A stretch of 64,000 nucleotides of DNA from Belnapia moabensis DSM 16746 (GCF_000745835.1 NZ_JQKB01000020.1:1-64000); one strand, 5' to 3'; counted from the first letter of the stretch, positions 36,560 to 46,598 are shown. The notes: generated by a model from the sequence alone, not told the origin. Program-made: numbers and translations.

Positions 36560-37765
36560 CTACACGTTGGCGCCCTCGATCACGCCGCCGAACCGCACCC
36601 AGGACTTGCCGTCCCAGCGCTGCAACTGCATGTGCCGGATCGGGTGGTAATTCGTCGGGCTGGTGGACACCTTCACGCCCGGCAGCAAGGTCCCGATCTC
36701 GAGCGGCGCGATGCTCGTCGCCTGCTTCATGATGTTCTCGCGGCTGAAGTCGCTGCCGCACTGCCGCAGCACCTGGATCATCGTGCTGCCAGCGCCGTAG
36801 CCATAGGTATAGTTGTTGTCGCCCAGCTCCCCGTCCGGGATGTAGCGCCGCATGAAGTCGCGCCACTCGTTCATGCCCGGATCGTCCGCCCAGGCCGGGT
36901 CCGACTGGTCCTTCCGGTAGTCGGAGGTGATGAGGCCGATTCCCTTCTCCGCCCCCGCTGGCTGCATGACGATGGAGCCCGAGACCGAGACATTCGTCAT
37001 GAACATCATCGGCTTCCAGCCGATGTCGTAGACCTTGCGGATCGCCTGCGCCGCGAAGCGCGGGATGATGCCGCAGACCAGCGCATCGATGCCCGAGCCC
37101 TGCAGGGTGACGATCTGGCTGTCGATCGTCGCATCCGTCGCCTCGTGCGAGACGAGCTTCACCGCATCGAACCGCGCGCCCAGGACATCCTTGACGCCGT
37201 TGACGTAGTCCTTTCCGAAGTCGTCGTTCTGGTAGATCACGCCGATCTTCGCCTGCGGCCGCTGCTCCAGGATGTACTTGGTGTAGATCTGCGCCTCGGT
37301 CCGGTAGCTCGGCTGCCAGCCGATCGTCCAGGGATACTCCTTCGGCTGCGCCCACTTGTCCGCGCCGGTGGCGAGGAAGAGGTGCGGCACCTTCCGCTGA
37401 TTCACGTAGCGATGGATCGCGCTGTTGGTCGGCGTGCCGAGCTGGTTGAACAGGAACGCCACCTTGTCCTGTTCCACCAGCCGCCGGGTCTGCTCCAGCG
37501 TCCGCGGGGGCGCATAGCCGTCGTCATAGACGGTGAAGTTCACCTGCTTCCCTGCGATGCCCCCCTGGTCGTTCACCCGCTTGAACATCGCCGAGAGGCA
37601 GCGCGAGATGACGGAGTAGGAGGAGGCCGGCCCTGACAGCGCATTGGTGCTGCCGATGCGGATCTCGTTCGCCGTCACCCCCGGCGCCTCCTGCGCGGGC
37701 GCGAGATTGGGCAGCGCAAGCGCCGCGACGCCTCCGCTCAGCAAGGCACGGCGATGAAGGGTCAT
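36560..37765 (-). CDS. Branched-chain amino acid-type ABC substrate-binding protein, copy 3
   Basis: 401 residues with signal HRRALLSGGVAALALPNLAPA. Core family sequences: TANEIRIGSTNALSGPASSYS, FNQLGTPTNSAIHRYVNQRKVPHLFLATGADKW-like region, YQNDDFGKDYVNGVKDVLG and PMMFMTNVSVSGSIVMQPAG. It is the copy closest to the permease genes (27 bp from livM). Retained signal peptides and full length in all three copies indicate that each is functional. Confidence 0.9.
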   Translation of the reverse strand: MTLHRRALLSGGVAALALPNLAPAQEAPGVTANEIRIGSTNALSGPASSYSVISRCLSAMFKRVNDQGGIAGKQVNFTVYDDGYAPPRTLEQTRRLVEQDKVAFLFNQLGTPTNSAIHRYVNQRKVPHLFLATGADKWAQPKEYPWTIGWQPSYRTEAQIYTKYILEQRPQAKIGVIYQNDDFGKDYVNGVKDVLGARFDAVKLVSHEATDATIDSQIVTLQGSGIDALVCGIIPRFAAQAIRKVYDIGWKPMMFMTNVSVSGSIVMQPAGAEKGIGLITSDYRKDQSDPAWADDPGMNEWRDFMRRYIPDGELGDNNYTYGYGAGSTMIQVLRQCGSDFSRENIMKQATSIAPLEIGTLLPGVKVSTSPTNYHPIRHMQLQRWDGKSWVRFGGVIEGANV

Positions 37766-37792
37766 GCTGGTCGGTCTCCGGTGGTTGCGCCG

Positions 37793-38818
37793 TCAGCCCC
37801 GCCCACGCAGCCGCCCGGCAATGCGCCGCAGCAGCCCGGCGAAACCGTCCGGCAGGATGAAGAGGAAGGCGATGAGCAGGATGCCGTAGATCACGCCGGG
37901 CGCGGCCTTGGAGATCGCCTCGGCAATGTTCGGCACGAAGAGCACGAAGAGCCCGCCGAAGAGCGAGCCCAGGATCGAGGCGACGCCCCCCACCACCATG
38001 CCGACGAAGAGGGTGATGGACACCATCAGGCTGAAGCTGTCAGGCGCCACGAACTCGACCGCGACGGCCGAGAGCGACCCCGCGATCCCCGTCACGATGG
38101 CACTGACGGCGAAGGCCCGCGTCTTCAAGGTCGCGGTGTCCATCCCCATCGCCTCGGCGGCCGTCTGATGGTCGCGCGTCGCCATCAGCGCCCGCCCGAT
38201 GCGGCCGCGGATCAGGTTCCAGCACAGCAGGAAGCAGACTCCCGCGACGCCGACCGCGACGAAATACATCCACTGGTCCGGCGTCAGCGCCCCAGGCATC
38301 CAGGCGGGCGCGTCCGGCTTGACGAGGAACAGCCCCTGCACCCCCCCCGTCCAGTCCTCGATCGACTTGTGCTTGAGGATCTGCGGCACCGCCACGGCGA
38401 GCGAGAAGGTCGTCAGCGCCAGGTAGAGCCCGCCGAGCCTGAGGGCCGGAAAGCCGATCCCGTACCCCACCACCCCACAGACCGCGGCCGAGACCGGCAG
38501 CGTCGCCCAGAAGGACCAGTCGAGATGCGACATCAGGATCGCCGTCGCATAGGCGCCGAGCGCGAAGAAGGCGCCATGCCCGAGCGAGATCTGCCCGTTG
38601 AAGCCGGTCACCATGTTCAGCCCGAGCACCGCCAGCCCCATGATCACCGCCATGGTGAGCTGGAACAGCGGGAAGCTCTCCAGCACGAAGGCCGGCGCGA
38701 TGGCGACGACGAGCCCGCCCAGCACCACCAGCGCCACCTGCCATGCTGGCATCCCCCGCCGCACCGGCACCGCCTGCGGGATGGTGCCGGGGATCGCCAC
38801 ATTCTCGCTTGCGCTCAT
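37793..38818 (-). CDS. livM: Branched-chain amino acid-type ABC permease (LivM-like)
   Basis: 341-residue inner-membrane permease. Signature region LNMVTGFNGQISLGHGAFFALGAYATAIL, followed by LRLGGLYLALTTFSLAVAVPQIL and VSITLFVGMVVGGVASILGSLFGGLFV, all typical of LivM. The ATG at 38818 lies five bases from the livH stop. It ends with a basic tail (RRIAGRLRGRG). Pairs with LivH to form the pore. Confidence 0.9.
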   Translation of the reverse strand: MSASENVAIPGTIPQAVPVRRGMPAWQVALVVLGGLVVAIAPAFVLESFPLFQLTMAVIMGLAVLGLNMVTGFNGQISLGHGAFFALGAYATAILMSHLDWSFWATLPVSAAVCGVVGYGIGFPALRLGGLYLALTTFSLAVAVPQILKHKSIEDWTGGVQGLFLVKPDAPAWMPGALTPDQWMYFVAVGVAGVCFLLCWNLIRGRIGRALMATRDHQTAAEAMGMDTATLKTRAFAVSAIVTGIAGSLSAVAVEFVAPDSFSLMVSITLFVGMVVGGVASILGSLFGGLFVLFVPNIAEAISKAAPGVIYGILLIAFLFILPDGFAGLLRRIAGRLRGRG

Positions 38819-38823
38819 GGCCT

Positions 38824-39696
38824 TTACACCCTGCTGGTGACGACGCGGCCAAGCAGGCCCGAGGGCCGCACGACCAGCACGCCGATGATGATCGCCAAGG
38901 CGACGGTGAGCTTCAGCTCCGTGCCGACCACATAGGCTCCGGCCAGGTTCTCCAGCACGCCGACCGCGAAGCCGCCGATGACTGCGCCGAGCGGGTTGTC
39001 GATGCCGCCGATCAACGCTCCGGCGAAGGCATAGAGCAGTATGCCCGTCATCATGCTCGGATCGAGGAAGACGACCGGCGCCACCATCATCCCCGCGACC
39101 GCACCGATCGCCGCCGCCAGCCCCCACCCCAGCGCCAGCATCCAGCCGACGCGGATGCCGACCAGCCGCGCCGAGCGCGGGTTGTAGGCCGCCGCCCGCA
39201 TCGCCAGCCCGAGCGAGGTATAGCGGAAGAAGAGGAAGACGAGGGTCAGCACCACCAGCGTCACCGCCGTGCTGCCCAGCTCATGCGCCGAGATCAGCCC
39301 GCCCATCAGCGGCCCGCTGCTGGTGAAGGGGCTTGGATAGACCTTGGTGGTGTAGCCGAAGATCCACCCCGTCATGTTGCCGACGATCAGCAGCAGCCCG
39401 ATGAAGACGCCGACATGCGTCAGCACCGGCGCATTCTGCACCGGCCGCATCAGCAGCCGCTCCACCAGCACGCCGATGAGGAAGGAGAGCATCACCGTCG
39501 CCGCGAAGGCGACCCAATAGGGGAAGCCCGCCTCCACCATCGACCAAGCGATGAAGGTGGAAAGCGTCGCCATCTCGCCTTGCGCGAAATTCACGTGATG
39601 CGTGGCCTGGTAGATCATCACCAGCGCCAGCGCCACCGAGGCATAGATGCCGCCCGTGGCGATGCCGGCGATGATCTGGTGCGCGAAGCCGTCCAT
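38824..39696 (-). CDS. livH: Branched-chain amino acid-type ABC permease (LivH-like)
   Basis: 290 residues. Typical LivH: GGIYASVALALVMIYQATHHVNFAQGEMATLSTFI near the start and AVIGGFAVGVLENLAGAYV toward the end, with about eight hydrophobic segments. It follows the livF gene by four bases on the minus strand and precedes livM. Confidence 0.9.
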   Translation of the reverse strand: MDGFAHQIIAGIATGGIYASVALALVMIYQATHHVNFAQGEMATLSTFIAWSMVEAGFPYWVAFAATVMLSFLIGVLVERLLMRPVQNAPVLTHVGVFIGLLLIVGNMTGWIFGYTTKVYPSPFTSSGPLMGGLISAHELGSTAVTLVVLTLVFLFFRYTSLGLAMRAAAYNPRSARLVGIRVGWMLALGWGLAAAIGAVAGMMVAPVVFLDPSMMTGILLYAFAGALIGGIDNPLGAVIGGFAVGVLENLAGAYVVGTELKLTVALAIIIGVLVVRPSGLLGRVVTSRV

Positions 39697-39700
39697 GCTC

Positions 39701-40394
<694 letters not shown>

Positions 40395-40405
<11 letters not shown>

Positions 40406-41174
40406 GGGCCGCAGCCTCCGCCCCGAGATAGGCGCGGATCACCTCGGGGTCGGACCGCACCTCGGCCGGCGACCCATCCGCGATCTTCTTGCCGAAATCG
40501 AGCGCCACGACCTTGTCGGAGACCCGCATGACGAGATTCATGTGATGCTCGACGAGCAGGATACTCAGCTCGAAATTCCGCTTGATGTCGCGCAGCAGCT
40601 GCGCCAGCCCATCCACCTCGCCATGGTTCAGCCCGCCCGCCGGCTCATCCAGCAGCAGCAGCTTCGGCCTGCCGATCAGCGCCCGCGCCATCTCCACCCG
40701 CTTCTGCGTGCCGAAGGGCAGCGCCGCCACCGGCACATCCGCCACGGCCTCGAGGTCGAGCAGCGCCAGAAGCGAGCGCGCATGCTCTGCCGCCGCCGCT
40801 TCCTCGCGCCGCGCCGAGGGCAGCCTGAGCGCATTGGCGAGGAAGCCCGCATGCCCCTCGGCATGCGCACCCGCCAGCACATTCTCCCGCACCGTCATGC
40901 TGCGGAACAGCGCCAGGTTCTGGAAGGTCCGCCCCAGCCCGAGCGGCGCCATGCGATGCCGCGGCAGCCCCGTCGCCGCCTGCCCGGCGAAGCGTACCTG
41001 TCCCTCAGTCGGCTTGTAGATGCCGCTGATGACGTTGAAGAGCGTGGTCTTGCCCGCCCCGTTCGGGCCGATCAGCCCGCAGATCTGCCGCTCCTCCACA
41101 TCGAAGGAGACGCCGGCCACCGCGGTGACGCCGCCGAAGCGCACCACCACGTTCCGCACCTCAAGCAGCGCCAT
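40395..41174 (-). CDS. livG: Branched-chain amino acid-type ABC ATP-binding protein (LivG-like)
   Basis: 259 residues. Walker A GPNGAGKTTLFNVISG, the LivG-specific GRTFQNLALFRSMTVRENVL stretch, Walker B LLLLDEPAGGLN and switch motif LLVEHHMNLVM. In place of LSGGQ the signature region reads LPFGTQKRVEMARALI, the LPYGxQR form common in LivG. First gene of the seven-gene minus-strand importer operon; its promoter should lie in 41175-41400. Confidence 0.92.
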
Positions 41175-41417
41175 CCGTCAACCGCCCCAATCCGGGCCGG
41201 ACTGCACAGGGCAACGCGACGGACCGTGGCGGTCAGTCATGCAAAGCCTCCCCCTTGTGGCGCCATGCCCGATTCCGGGTCCGCGCCTTCATTCTCCTGG
41301 ACGGTGGCATTTGAGCGGTCATTGCCGCCATCGCGCAAGCCACAAAAGGCGGCAGCCCCTGCCGCTTGAAGCATCGCGCCCGCCATGGGCACCATGCCGC
41401 ATCACGCGGAGCACGCC

Positions 41418-41903
41418 ATGTCCGTCACGCCCAGCTGGATCGGCCTCGTCGCCCATCTGCACATCACCGCCCGGGCCTTCCTGCCCATGCGCCCCATGGA
41501 GGCGATCGAGCTCGTCGCCGGCGAGGGCATCCTCGGCGACCGCTACCGCATCGGCACGGAGGCGGGCTTCTACTCCCCGAAGCCGGAAGCCGGCCGCCAG
41601 ATCACCCTGTTCGAGGAGGAGGCGCTGGAAGCCATCCGCCGCGACCACGGCATCGAGCTGCGGCCCGAGGAGCACCGCCGCAACGTGACCACGCGCGGCG
41701 TGCCGCTGACGCACCTGGTCGGCCGCCGCTTCCGCCTCGGCGAGTGCCTGCTGGAGGCGACGCGCCTCTCCACCCCCTGCCGCCATATCGAGGAGATCCT
41801 GGAGAAGCCGGTCCTCAAGCCGATGACCAATCGCTCCGGCCTCAACTGCCGCATCCTGGAAGGCGGCACAGTCCGCCTCGGCGACCCGATCCGTCCCGCC
41901 TAG
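41418..41903 (+). CDS. MOSC domain protein
   Basis: 161 residues, a stand-alone MOSC (molybdenum cofactor sulfurase C-terminal) domain. Seen: VEAIELVAGEGILGDRY-like segment (AIELVAGEGILGDRYRIG), FEEEALEAIRR, RRNVTTRGVPLTHLVGRRFRLGE and the conserved cysteine C121 in RLSTPCRHIEE. Such proteins handle sulfurated molybdenum cofactor or act as molybdenum reductases of the YiiM/YuaD type. The start at 41418 has GGAG six bases upstream; an ATG at 41385 is in frame without one. It might serve the molybdenum aldehyde oxidoreductase encoded at 17-21 kb, but this is only a suggestion. Confidence 0.82.
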   Translation: MSVTPSWIGLVAHLHITARAFLPMRPMEAIELVAGEGILGDRYRIGTEAGFYSPKPEAGRQITLFEEEALEAIRRDHGIELRPEEHRRNVTTRGVPLTHLVGRRFRLGECLLEATRLSTPCRHIEEILEKPVLKPMTNRSGLNCRILEGGTVRLGDPIRPA

Positions 41904-42634
41904 TTCGCGCCAGACAGCAGGCTGGAATGCACCCAGCCCTGCGGCGCCGCATCCCCCACCTGCACCCAGCCGCCTGGCGCCCGGCCGAAGACGCGCAGGG
42001 CCGAGCCCTGCGGCACCACCCCCAGCACCTCGGACCCGCCGACCGGCGCCGCGCGCAGATTGGCATTGCTCCGCACCTGCACCGCGCCGCCCGCCTCGCT
42101 CACCACGAGGCTCCCCGGCCCGCTGCCCTGCATGGCCACCGGCTGAGCCGCCGGCATGGGTGCCGCCGGCGCCGCATCGGGCGAAGGCGCCGGCCCCGTG
42201 GCCCGCGCCACCAGCGCCCCACCCTCACGGCAGAAGCGCTCCGCCGCACCGCTCATCTGCGGAAGGCCCGGCCCCTGCTCCAGCACCGTCGTATAGGCGA
42301 AGCTCCGTCCGTCCCGCTCCTGTGGCACGGAGCCGTCGCGCGGCAGCAGCACGCGCAGGATGAAATCCACCCCGCCCGCCTTGCCGCAGACCGCCCGCTC
42401 ATCCTCCGGGCCGAAGCGCACCACGCGGAGATCGGAGAAGGCAAGGTTCGGCGGGTTCCGCAGCCGCCGGCGAAGCGAATCCTCCGTCGCCCGGATCAGC
42501 ACCTGCTCCGGCGAGGCGGCCGCCACCTCCGGCGCCCGCTCCGCCGGCCCGACGGCCAGCGCCGCGAAGCCGATGCCCGCCGCCACGACCACGGCCATCG
42601 CCACGCCCAATGCCCGCCACATACCCTGCCTCAT
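41900..42634 (-). CDS. Membrane-anchored SH3-domain protein
   Basis: 244 residues. One N-terminal membrane segment (ALGVAMAVVVAAGIGFAAL, about 8-26) acts as signal anchor. A middle domain (about 42-145) with two Cys (C83, C134) is unrecognised. A Pro/Ala-rich linker precedes a bacterial SH3-like domain at 180-240 (VRSNANLRAAPVGGSEVLGVVPQGSALRVFGRAPGGW, GWVHSSLL). Its stop codon overlaps the stop of the convergent MOSC gene by four bases. Probably a periplasmic cell-envelope protein. Confidence 0.72.
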   Translation of the reverse strand: MRQGMWRALGVAMAVVVAAGIGFAALAVGPAERAPEVAAASPEQVLIRATEDSLRRRLRNPPNLAFSDLRVVRFGPEDERAVCGKAGGVDFILRVLLPRDGSVPQERDGRSFAYTTVLEQGPGLPQMSGAAERFCREGGALVARATGPAPSPDAAPAAPMPAAQPVAMQGSGPGSLVVSEAGGAVQVRSNANLRAAPVGGSEVLGVVPQGSALRVFGRAPGGWVQVGDAAPQGWVHSSLLSGAN

Positions 42635-42706
42635 CCACGAACCGGCGGCGCCATGCCGCCTCCTGGATAAGCGCGCAAACCGGTCATGGTTGCAGAGCCG
42701 GAAGCC

Positions 42707-43267
42707 TTACCAGAGCTCCTCACGCGCCAGTGCCGCCACGCGATGGAAGCCCGACAGCGCCTCGAAGCACCCCTGCCCCACCGCCGCCGGCTCGCTCAGC
42801 CGCGCCAGCACCAGGTAGAGCCGTCCCCGCCCCGTATTCCCCTGCGAGGCCGGGTAGTGCAGCTCCGCGCTCTGCGGCGCGCCGTACTGCGCGAGGCTCT
42901 CCTCCTTCAACGGCTTGCTGCCGATGCGCTTCGAATCGTACCACTGCCGCAGCGCATAGACCGCCCCATCCGCCGGATCCCGCCCGAAGGCGCCCGATGC
43001 CCCGCGGTCGAGCGGCGTATAGGAGGCCGAGACGTCATTCAGCCGGATGATGATGTCGAGCCCCGCCGGCACCCCGGCCGGGCGAAGATTGGCCCGCCAC
43101 TCGAAGGCGCCTTTCACCGGCTCCCCGGCCTCCTTGAAGCTGTTCCGCGCACCCTTGAAGCGCTCGTCCGTGGCCAGCGCGCGGCGCCAGGTGTCGAACA
43201 GCGCCTGCACCTCGGCCCGGCTCTCGATCGCTTGCAGCCGCAGCAGCGGCGGGGTCGTGTCACTCAT
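42707..43267 (-). CDS. Protein of unknown function, 186 residues
   Basis: I do not recognise a family. The protein is soluble-looking, without signal or membrane segment, mixed alpha/beta, with an aromatic and charged centre (DIIIRLNDVSASYTPLDRGASG, LRQWYDSKRIGSKPLKEES) and a hydrophobic strand GRLYLVLARLSEP near the C-terminus. Its ATG overlaps the stop of the upstream CoA transferase gene by four bases, so it is translated in the same operon; a link to that enzyme is possible. Codon usage is like its neighbours, supporting a real gene. Confidence 0.6.
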   Translation of the reverse strand: MSDTTPPLLRLQAIESRAEVQALFDTWRRALATDERFKGARNSFKEAGEPVKGAFEWRANLRPAGVPAGLDIIIRLNDVSASYTPLDRGASGAFGRDPADGAVYALRQWYDSKRIGSKPLKEESLAQYGAPQSAELHYPASQGNTGRGRLYLVLARLSEPAAVGQGCFEALSGFHRVAALAREELW

Positions 43268-44499
43268 TTGCGCCGCGCATCCACCAGAACGCCGGAGGCG
43301 CGCAGCGCCGCCAGCTCGGCCTCGGAATAACCATGGGCCGAAAGCACGCTGTCGGTGTGCTCGGCATAGCGCGGCGGCTCCGCCCGCGTGCCGCCCGGCG
43401 TGCGGGAGAGCTTGATCGGCGTCCCCACCCCCCGGTAGCCGCCAAGCTCCGTCACCATCTCGCGGTGCGCCGTATGCGCCGCCGCCATCGCCTCGTCGAC
43501 ATGCAGCACCGGCCCGGCCGGCAGCCCGGCGGCCAACATCCGCCGCGTCAGCTCATGCCCGTCCTCATCGGCAAAGCGCCGCTCCAGCACCTCCGTCAGC
43601 GCCTCCCGGTTGACCACGCGGGCGCCGTTGGTAGCGAAGCGCTCGTCCTTCGCCAAATCCGGCAGGCCGAGGAAGTCGCAGAATTTGCGGAAGGCCGGGT
43701 CGTTGCCCGCCGCGATGAAGATCTCGCAGGTCCGCGTGCGGAACTTCGAATAGGGAACGAGGTTCGGGTGCGGATTGCCGGTCGCCCGCGGCCGCTTGCC
43801 ATTGAGGAAGTAGTTGGCCGCATGCGGATGCAACAGCGCCATGCCGCAGTCATGCAGCGTCATGTCCACATACTGCCCGAGCCCGCTCCGCGCCCGCTCC
43901 TGCAGCGCCATCAGGATGCCGATGGTGCTGAACAGGCCGGTGGCGATGTCGACGATCGGCGTGCCGAGCCGCGTCGGCCCGCTATCTTCGGTGCCGTTGA
44001 TCGACATCAGCCCCGTCATCGCCTGCAGCACGGCGTCATAGCCGGGGAAGCCACCCAGCGGCCCCTCGCCGCCGAAGCCGGAAACCCGGCAGTGCACCAG
44101 GCCGGGGAAGCGCTGCTTCAGCACCGCCTCATAGCCGAGGCCCCATCTCTCCATGCTGCCCGGCTTGAAATTCTCGACCAGCACGTCGGCGCCCTCGAGC
44201 AGCCGCAGCAGCACCTCGCGCCCCTCCGGCTTGGAGAGATCGAGCCCCACCGAGCGCTTGTTGCGATTCACGCCGACGAAATAGCTGGCATCCCCGGCCT
44301 CGTTGAAGGGCGGGCCCCAGTCGCGCACCTCGTCGCCCTGCGGCGGCTCCAGCTTGATCACCTCGGCCCCATGGTCGGAGAGCACCATGGTGCAGTAGGG
44401 CCCGCCGAGCACCCGCGTCAGGTCGATCACCCTGAGCCCGGCCAGGGCCCCTTCGGATCGGGCGAGGCCCAGCCCCGCGGGTGGTGCGGCTTCCGTCAT
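43264..44499 (-). CDS. CaiB/BaiF-type CoA transferase
   Basis: 411-residue family III CoA transferase in the ordinary domain order. LAGLRVIDLTRVLGGPYCTMVLSDHGAEVIK at residues 19-50, NRNKRSVGLDLSKPEGREVLLRL, GYDAVLQAMTGLMS and the catalytic Asp in GTPIVDIATGLFST. Substrate acids in this family include carnitine, formate/oxalate, bile acids and benzylsuccinate; the sequence gives no specific hint. Upstream member of a two-gene operon with the unknown 186-residue protein. Confidence 0.9.
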   Translation of the reverse strand: MTEAAPPAGLGLARSEGALAGLRVIDLTRVLGGPYCTMVLSDHGAEVIKLEPPQGDEVRDWGPPFNEAGDASYFVGVNRNKRSVGLDLSKPEGREVLLRLLEGADVLVENFKPGSMERWGLGYEAVLKQRFPGLVHCRVSGFGGEGPLGGFPGYDAVLQAMTGLMSINGTEDSGPTRLGTPIVDIATGLFSTIGILMALQERARSGLGQYVDMTLHDCGMALLHPHAANYFLNGKRPRATGNPHPNLVPYSKFRTRTCEIFIAAGNDPAFRKFCDFLGLPDLAKDERFATNGARVVNREALTEVLERRFADEDGHELTRRMLAAGLPAGPVLHVDEAMAAAHTAHREMVTELGGYRGVGTPIKLSRTPGGTRAEPPRYAEHTDSVLSAHGYSEAELAALRASGVLVDARRK

Positions 44500-44657
44500 C
44501 CCAGCATCATCCTTGCATCTCGCTCCCGGAAGCGTCTCCCCCGGCAGCGGCCCGGCGTCAACGCCTGCCCGCCCACCTCTGTAGACCGAAGCAGCCCGTG
44601 GTGCGAATTCGCCCGAAGCAGGGGCTTGTCGAACAGGCCATACGGGGCGATGCCAGC

Positions 44658-45239
44658 ATGATGTCCGCGCCCCTGACTCTCGAAGGTCCGCGCCTCCGCC
44701 TCCGCCCCTGGCGGGCCGAGGACCGCGCGCCGCTCGCCGCCATCAACGCCGACCCGGCGGTGATGCGCTATTTCCCCGCCCCAATGAGCCGGGCCGAGAG
44801 CGACGCCTGGCTCGACCGCATCGAGGCGCATTTCGCCGAGCATGGCTGGGGCTTCTGGGCCGTGGAGCACAAATCGGCCCCGGGCCTGATCGGCGCCGTC
44901 GGTCTGCTGAGCATCCCCTGGCAGGCCGACTTCACCCCGGGCGTCGAGATCGGCTGGCGCATCGCCACCGCCCACCAGCGCCAGGGCTACGCCGAGGAGG
45001 CCGCGCGCCTCTCGCTCGCCGCCGGTTTCGGCCGCATCGGCCTCAGCGAGATCGTCGCCTTCACCGTGCCGGGCAATGCGCCCTCCTGGCTGCTGATGGC
45101 GAAGCTCGGCATGCGCCCGACCGGCACCTTCGAGCATCCCCGGCTAGCTGAGAATCATCCACTGCGCCTGCATCTGCTCTACAGAATGAGCCGCCAAGCC
45201 TGGATGAGCTCGACACGGCCGGAGCGGGCAACGGCATAA
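44658..45239 (+). CDS. GNAT-family N-acetyltransferase (RimJ/RimL-like)
   Basis: 193 residues of the Acetyltransf_3 (RimJ/RimL) group: LTLEGPRLRLRPWRAEDRAPLAAINADPAVMRYFP at the start, GFWAVEHKSAPGLIGAVGLL, the acetyl-CoA-binding region GWRIATAHQRQGYAEEAARL and IVAFTVPGNAPSWLLMAKLGMRPTGTFEHP. Acceptor unknown. Two consecutive ATGs (44658, 44661) are possible starts. Convergent with the tRNA gene seven bases away. Confidence 0.87.
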   Translation: MMSAPLTLEGPRLRLRPWRAEDRAPLAAINADPAVMRYFPAPMSRAESDAWLDRIEAHFAEHGWGFWAVEHKSAPGLIGAVGLLSIPWQADFTPGVEIGWRIATAHQRQGYAEEAARLSLAAGFGRIGLSEIVAFTVPGNAPSWLLMAKLGMRPTGTFEHPRLAENHPLRLHLLYRMSRQAWMSSTRPERATA

Positions 45240-45245
45240 GGAAAG

Positions 45246-45322
45246 TGGCGGACCCGATACGATTCGAACGTACGACCTTTGCCTTCGGAGGGCAACGCTC
45301 TATCCAGCTGAGCTACGGGTCC
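45246..45322 (-). tRNA. tRNA-Arg (CCG)
   Basis: 77 nt including an encoded CCA. Acceptor stem GGACCCG/CGGGTCC with G discriminator, D arm around GCTCAGCTGGATAGAGC, anticodon stem TTGCC/GGCAA with loop CTCCGAA giving anticodon CCG, and T loop GTTCGAATC. Reads CGG codons. No adjacent integrase or duplicated tRNA 3' end was seen, so it does not look used as an island attachment site here. Confidence 0.95.
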
Positions 45323-45389
45323 AGCGCGCCCCTCCCTTAGCCCAGCCCGCCGCGGGAAGGAAGCCCCTATCCTCCGCCGCGCCAGGGCG

Positions 45390-46598
45390 TCACAGGAAGG
45401 CAATCGGCTGCTCCACCCCCAGCAGATGCCGCCCCACCATCTCCAGATGCCAGGGATTGGCCTGGAGGTGCTGCGAGACGCACATCGCATCGCGGAACCG
45501 CCGCTCGAAGGGCTCCGATTCCAGGATCGCCGTCGTCCCCCCCGCTCGGTAGCAGGCGACCGACACCTCTGTCGCATCCCCCATCACCGTCGTCGTGGCG
45601 AGCCGCAGCGCCATGCGGGTATCGAGGCTGATCGCCCCCGTCCCCACCGCTTCCGCCCAGGCCTCCCGCACCGTCCCCAGCAGGTACATCCGGCAGGCCC
45701 GCAGCCGCGCCTCCAGCCGCGCGACCTCCGATTGTACGCAATGATTCTCCCGCATCGGCTGCGCCGCCGCCCGCGCCGCCTTGCCGCGCGCCAGGGCGAT
45801 GTAGCGATCCAGCAGCCCCCGCGCCGTCCCCAGCGCCACCGCGGCGAAGCCCGAGGCGTAGCAGAGATGCGAGGAGAAGAGCGAGACCGGCCCATGCTGC
45901 CGCCTTCCCTCCGGCTTGTCGCGGAAGCAGGCATGGCTCTCGGGGACGAAAAGGTCGCGCACCTCATAGGTGTCGCTCCCCGTCCCGCGCAGCCCGAGCG
46001 CCGCCCAATCCTCGGAGATGCTCGCCTGCTCGCGCGGAAACAGCACCGTGACGAATTCCGGCTTGCCCGCCCGCGCCGAGCCATCCGCCTCCGCCACCGG
46101 CACATGGGCGCCGAGCAGCCGCGCATGCCGGTTGCCGCTGGCGAAGTCCCAGCGCCCCGTCACCCGCCATCCCCCCGCCACCGGCACCGCCGCCGCCCTA
46201 GTATGCTGCGCGCCCCAGGCCAGCCCACTGTCCCGATCACCGAAGAAGCGCCGCGCCACCTCGGGCGAAAGATAGGTCGCCGAGCTGAGGGCCGAGACAT
46301 TCCCTTGGTTCACGCACCAGGCGGTGCTCGCATCGCCGATCGCCAGCGCCTCGATGATCTCGGCATAGACCGGCAGCGGCAGCGCCTGCCCACCCAACTC
46401 CGCCGGTGTCAGTAGCCGGAAGAAGTCATTGGCCCGGAGCGCCTCCAGCACCGCCGGCGGCAGCTCCCGTGCCCGCTCCATCTCCGGCGCCACCGCCTCC
46501 AGCAGGGGGATCAGCGCCCGCGCCCGCTCCACCGGACCGGCGGTGGACAGTGCCTCCGGGGCCTCGGGCGCGAGCACGCCGAGTTCGGCAGCAGCCAT
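45390..46598 (-). CDS. Acyl-CoA dehydrogenase-like flavoprotein (HsaA/DszC-type monooxygenase group)
   Basis: 402 residues of the acyl-CoA dehydrogenase superfamily. The N-terminal helical domain (LPPAVLEALRANDFFRLLTPAELGG), the beta domain (WRVTGRWDFASGNRHARLLGAHV) and the C-terminal helices with YRAGGTTAILESEPFERRFRDAMCVSQHLQ resemble reduced-flavin-dependent monooxygenases such as HsaA and DszC rather than true fatty acyl-CoA dehydrogenases, which usually have a Glu base and the motif YGG. A separate flavin reductase would be needed; none is adjacent. A 12-bp palindrome lies upstream. Confidence 0.78.
   Translation of the reverse strand: MAAAELGVLAPEAPEALSTAGPVERARALIPLLEAVAPEMERARELPPAVLEALRANDFFRLLTPAELGGQALPLPVYAEIIEALAIGDASTAWCVNQGNVSALSSATYLSPEVARRFFGDRDSGLAWGAQHTRAAAVPVAGGWRVTGRWDFASGNRHARLLGAHVPVAEADGSARAGKPEFVTVLFPREQASISEDWAALGLRGTGSDTYEVRDLFVPESHACFRDKPEGRRQHGPVSLFSSHLCYASGFAAVALGTARGLLDRYIALARGKAARAAAQPMRENHCVQSEVARLEARLRACRMYLLGTVREAWAEAVGTGAISLDTRMALRLATTTVMGDATEVSVACYRAGGTTAILESEPFERRFRDAMCVSQHLQANPWHLEMVGRHLLGVEQPIAFL

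Noticed and set aside
45246-45322. tRNA-Arg as an integration site for a genomic island
   Set aside because: No integrase gene, no repeated tRNA 3' end seen nearby, and flanking genes have ordinary composition.
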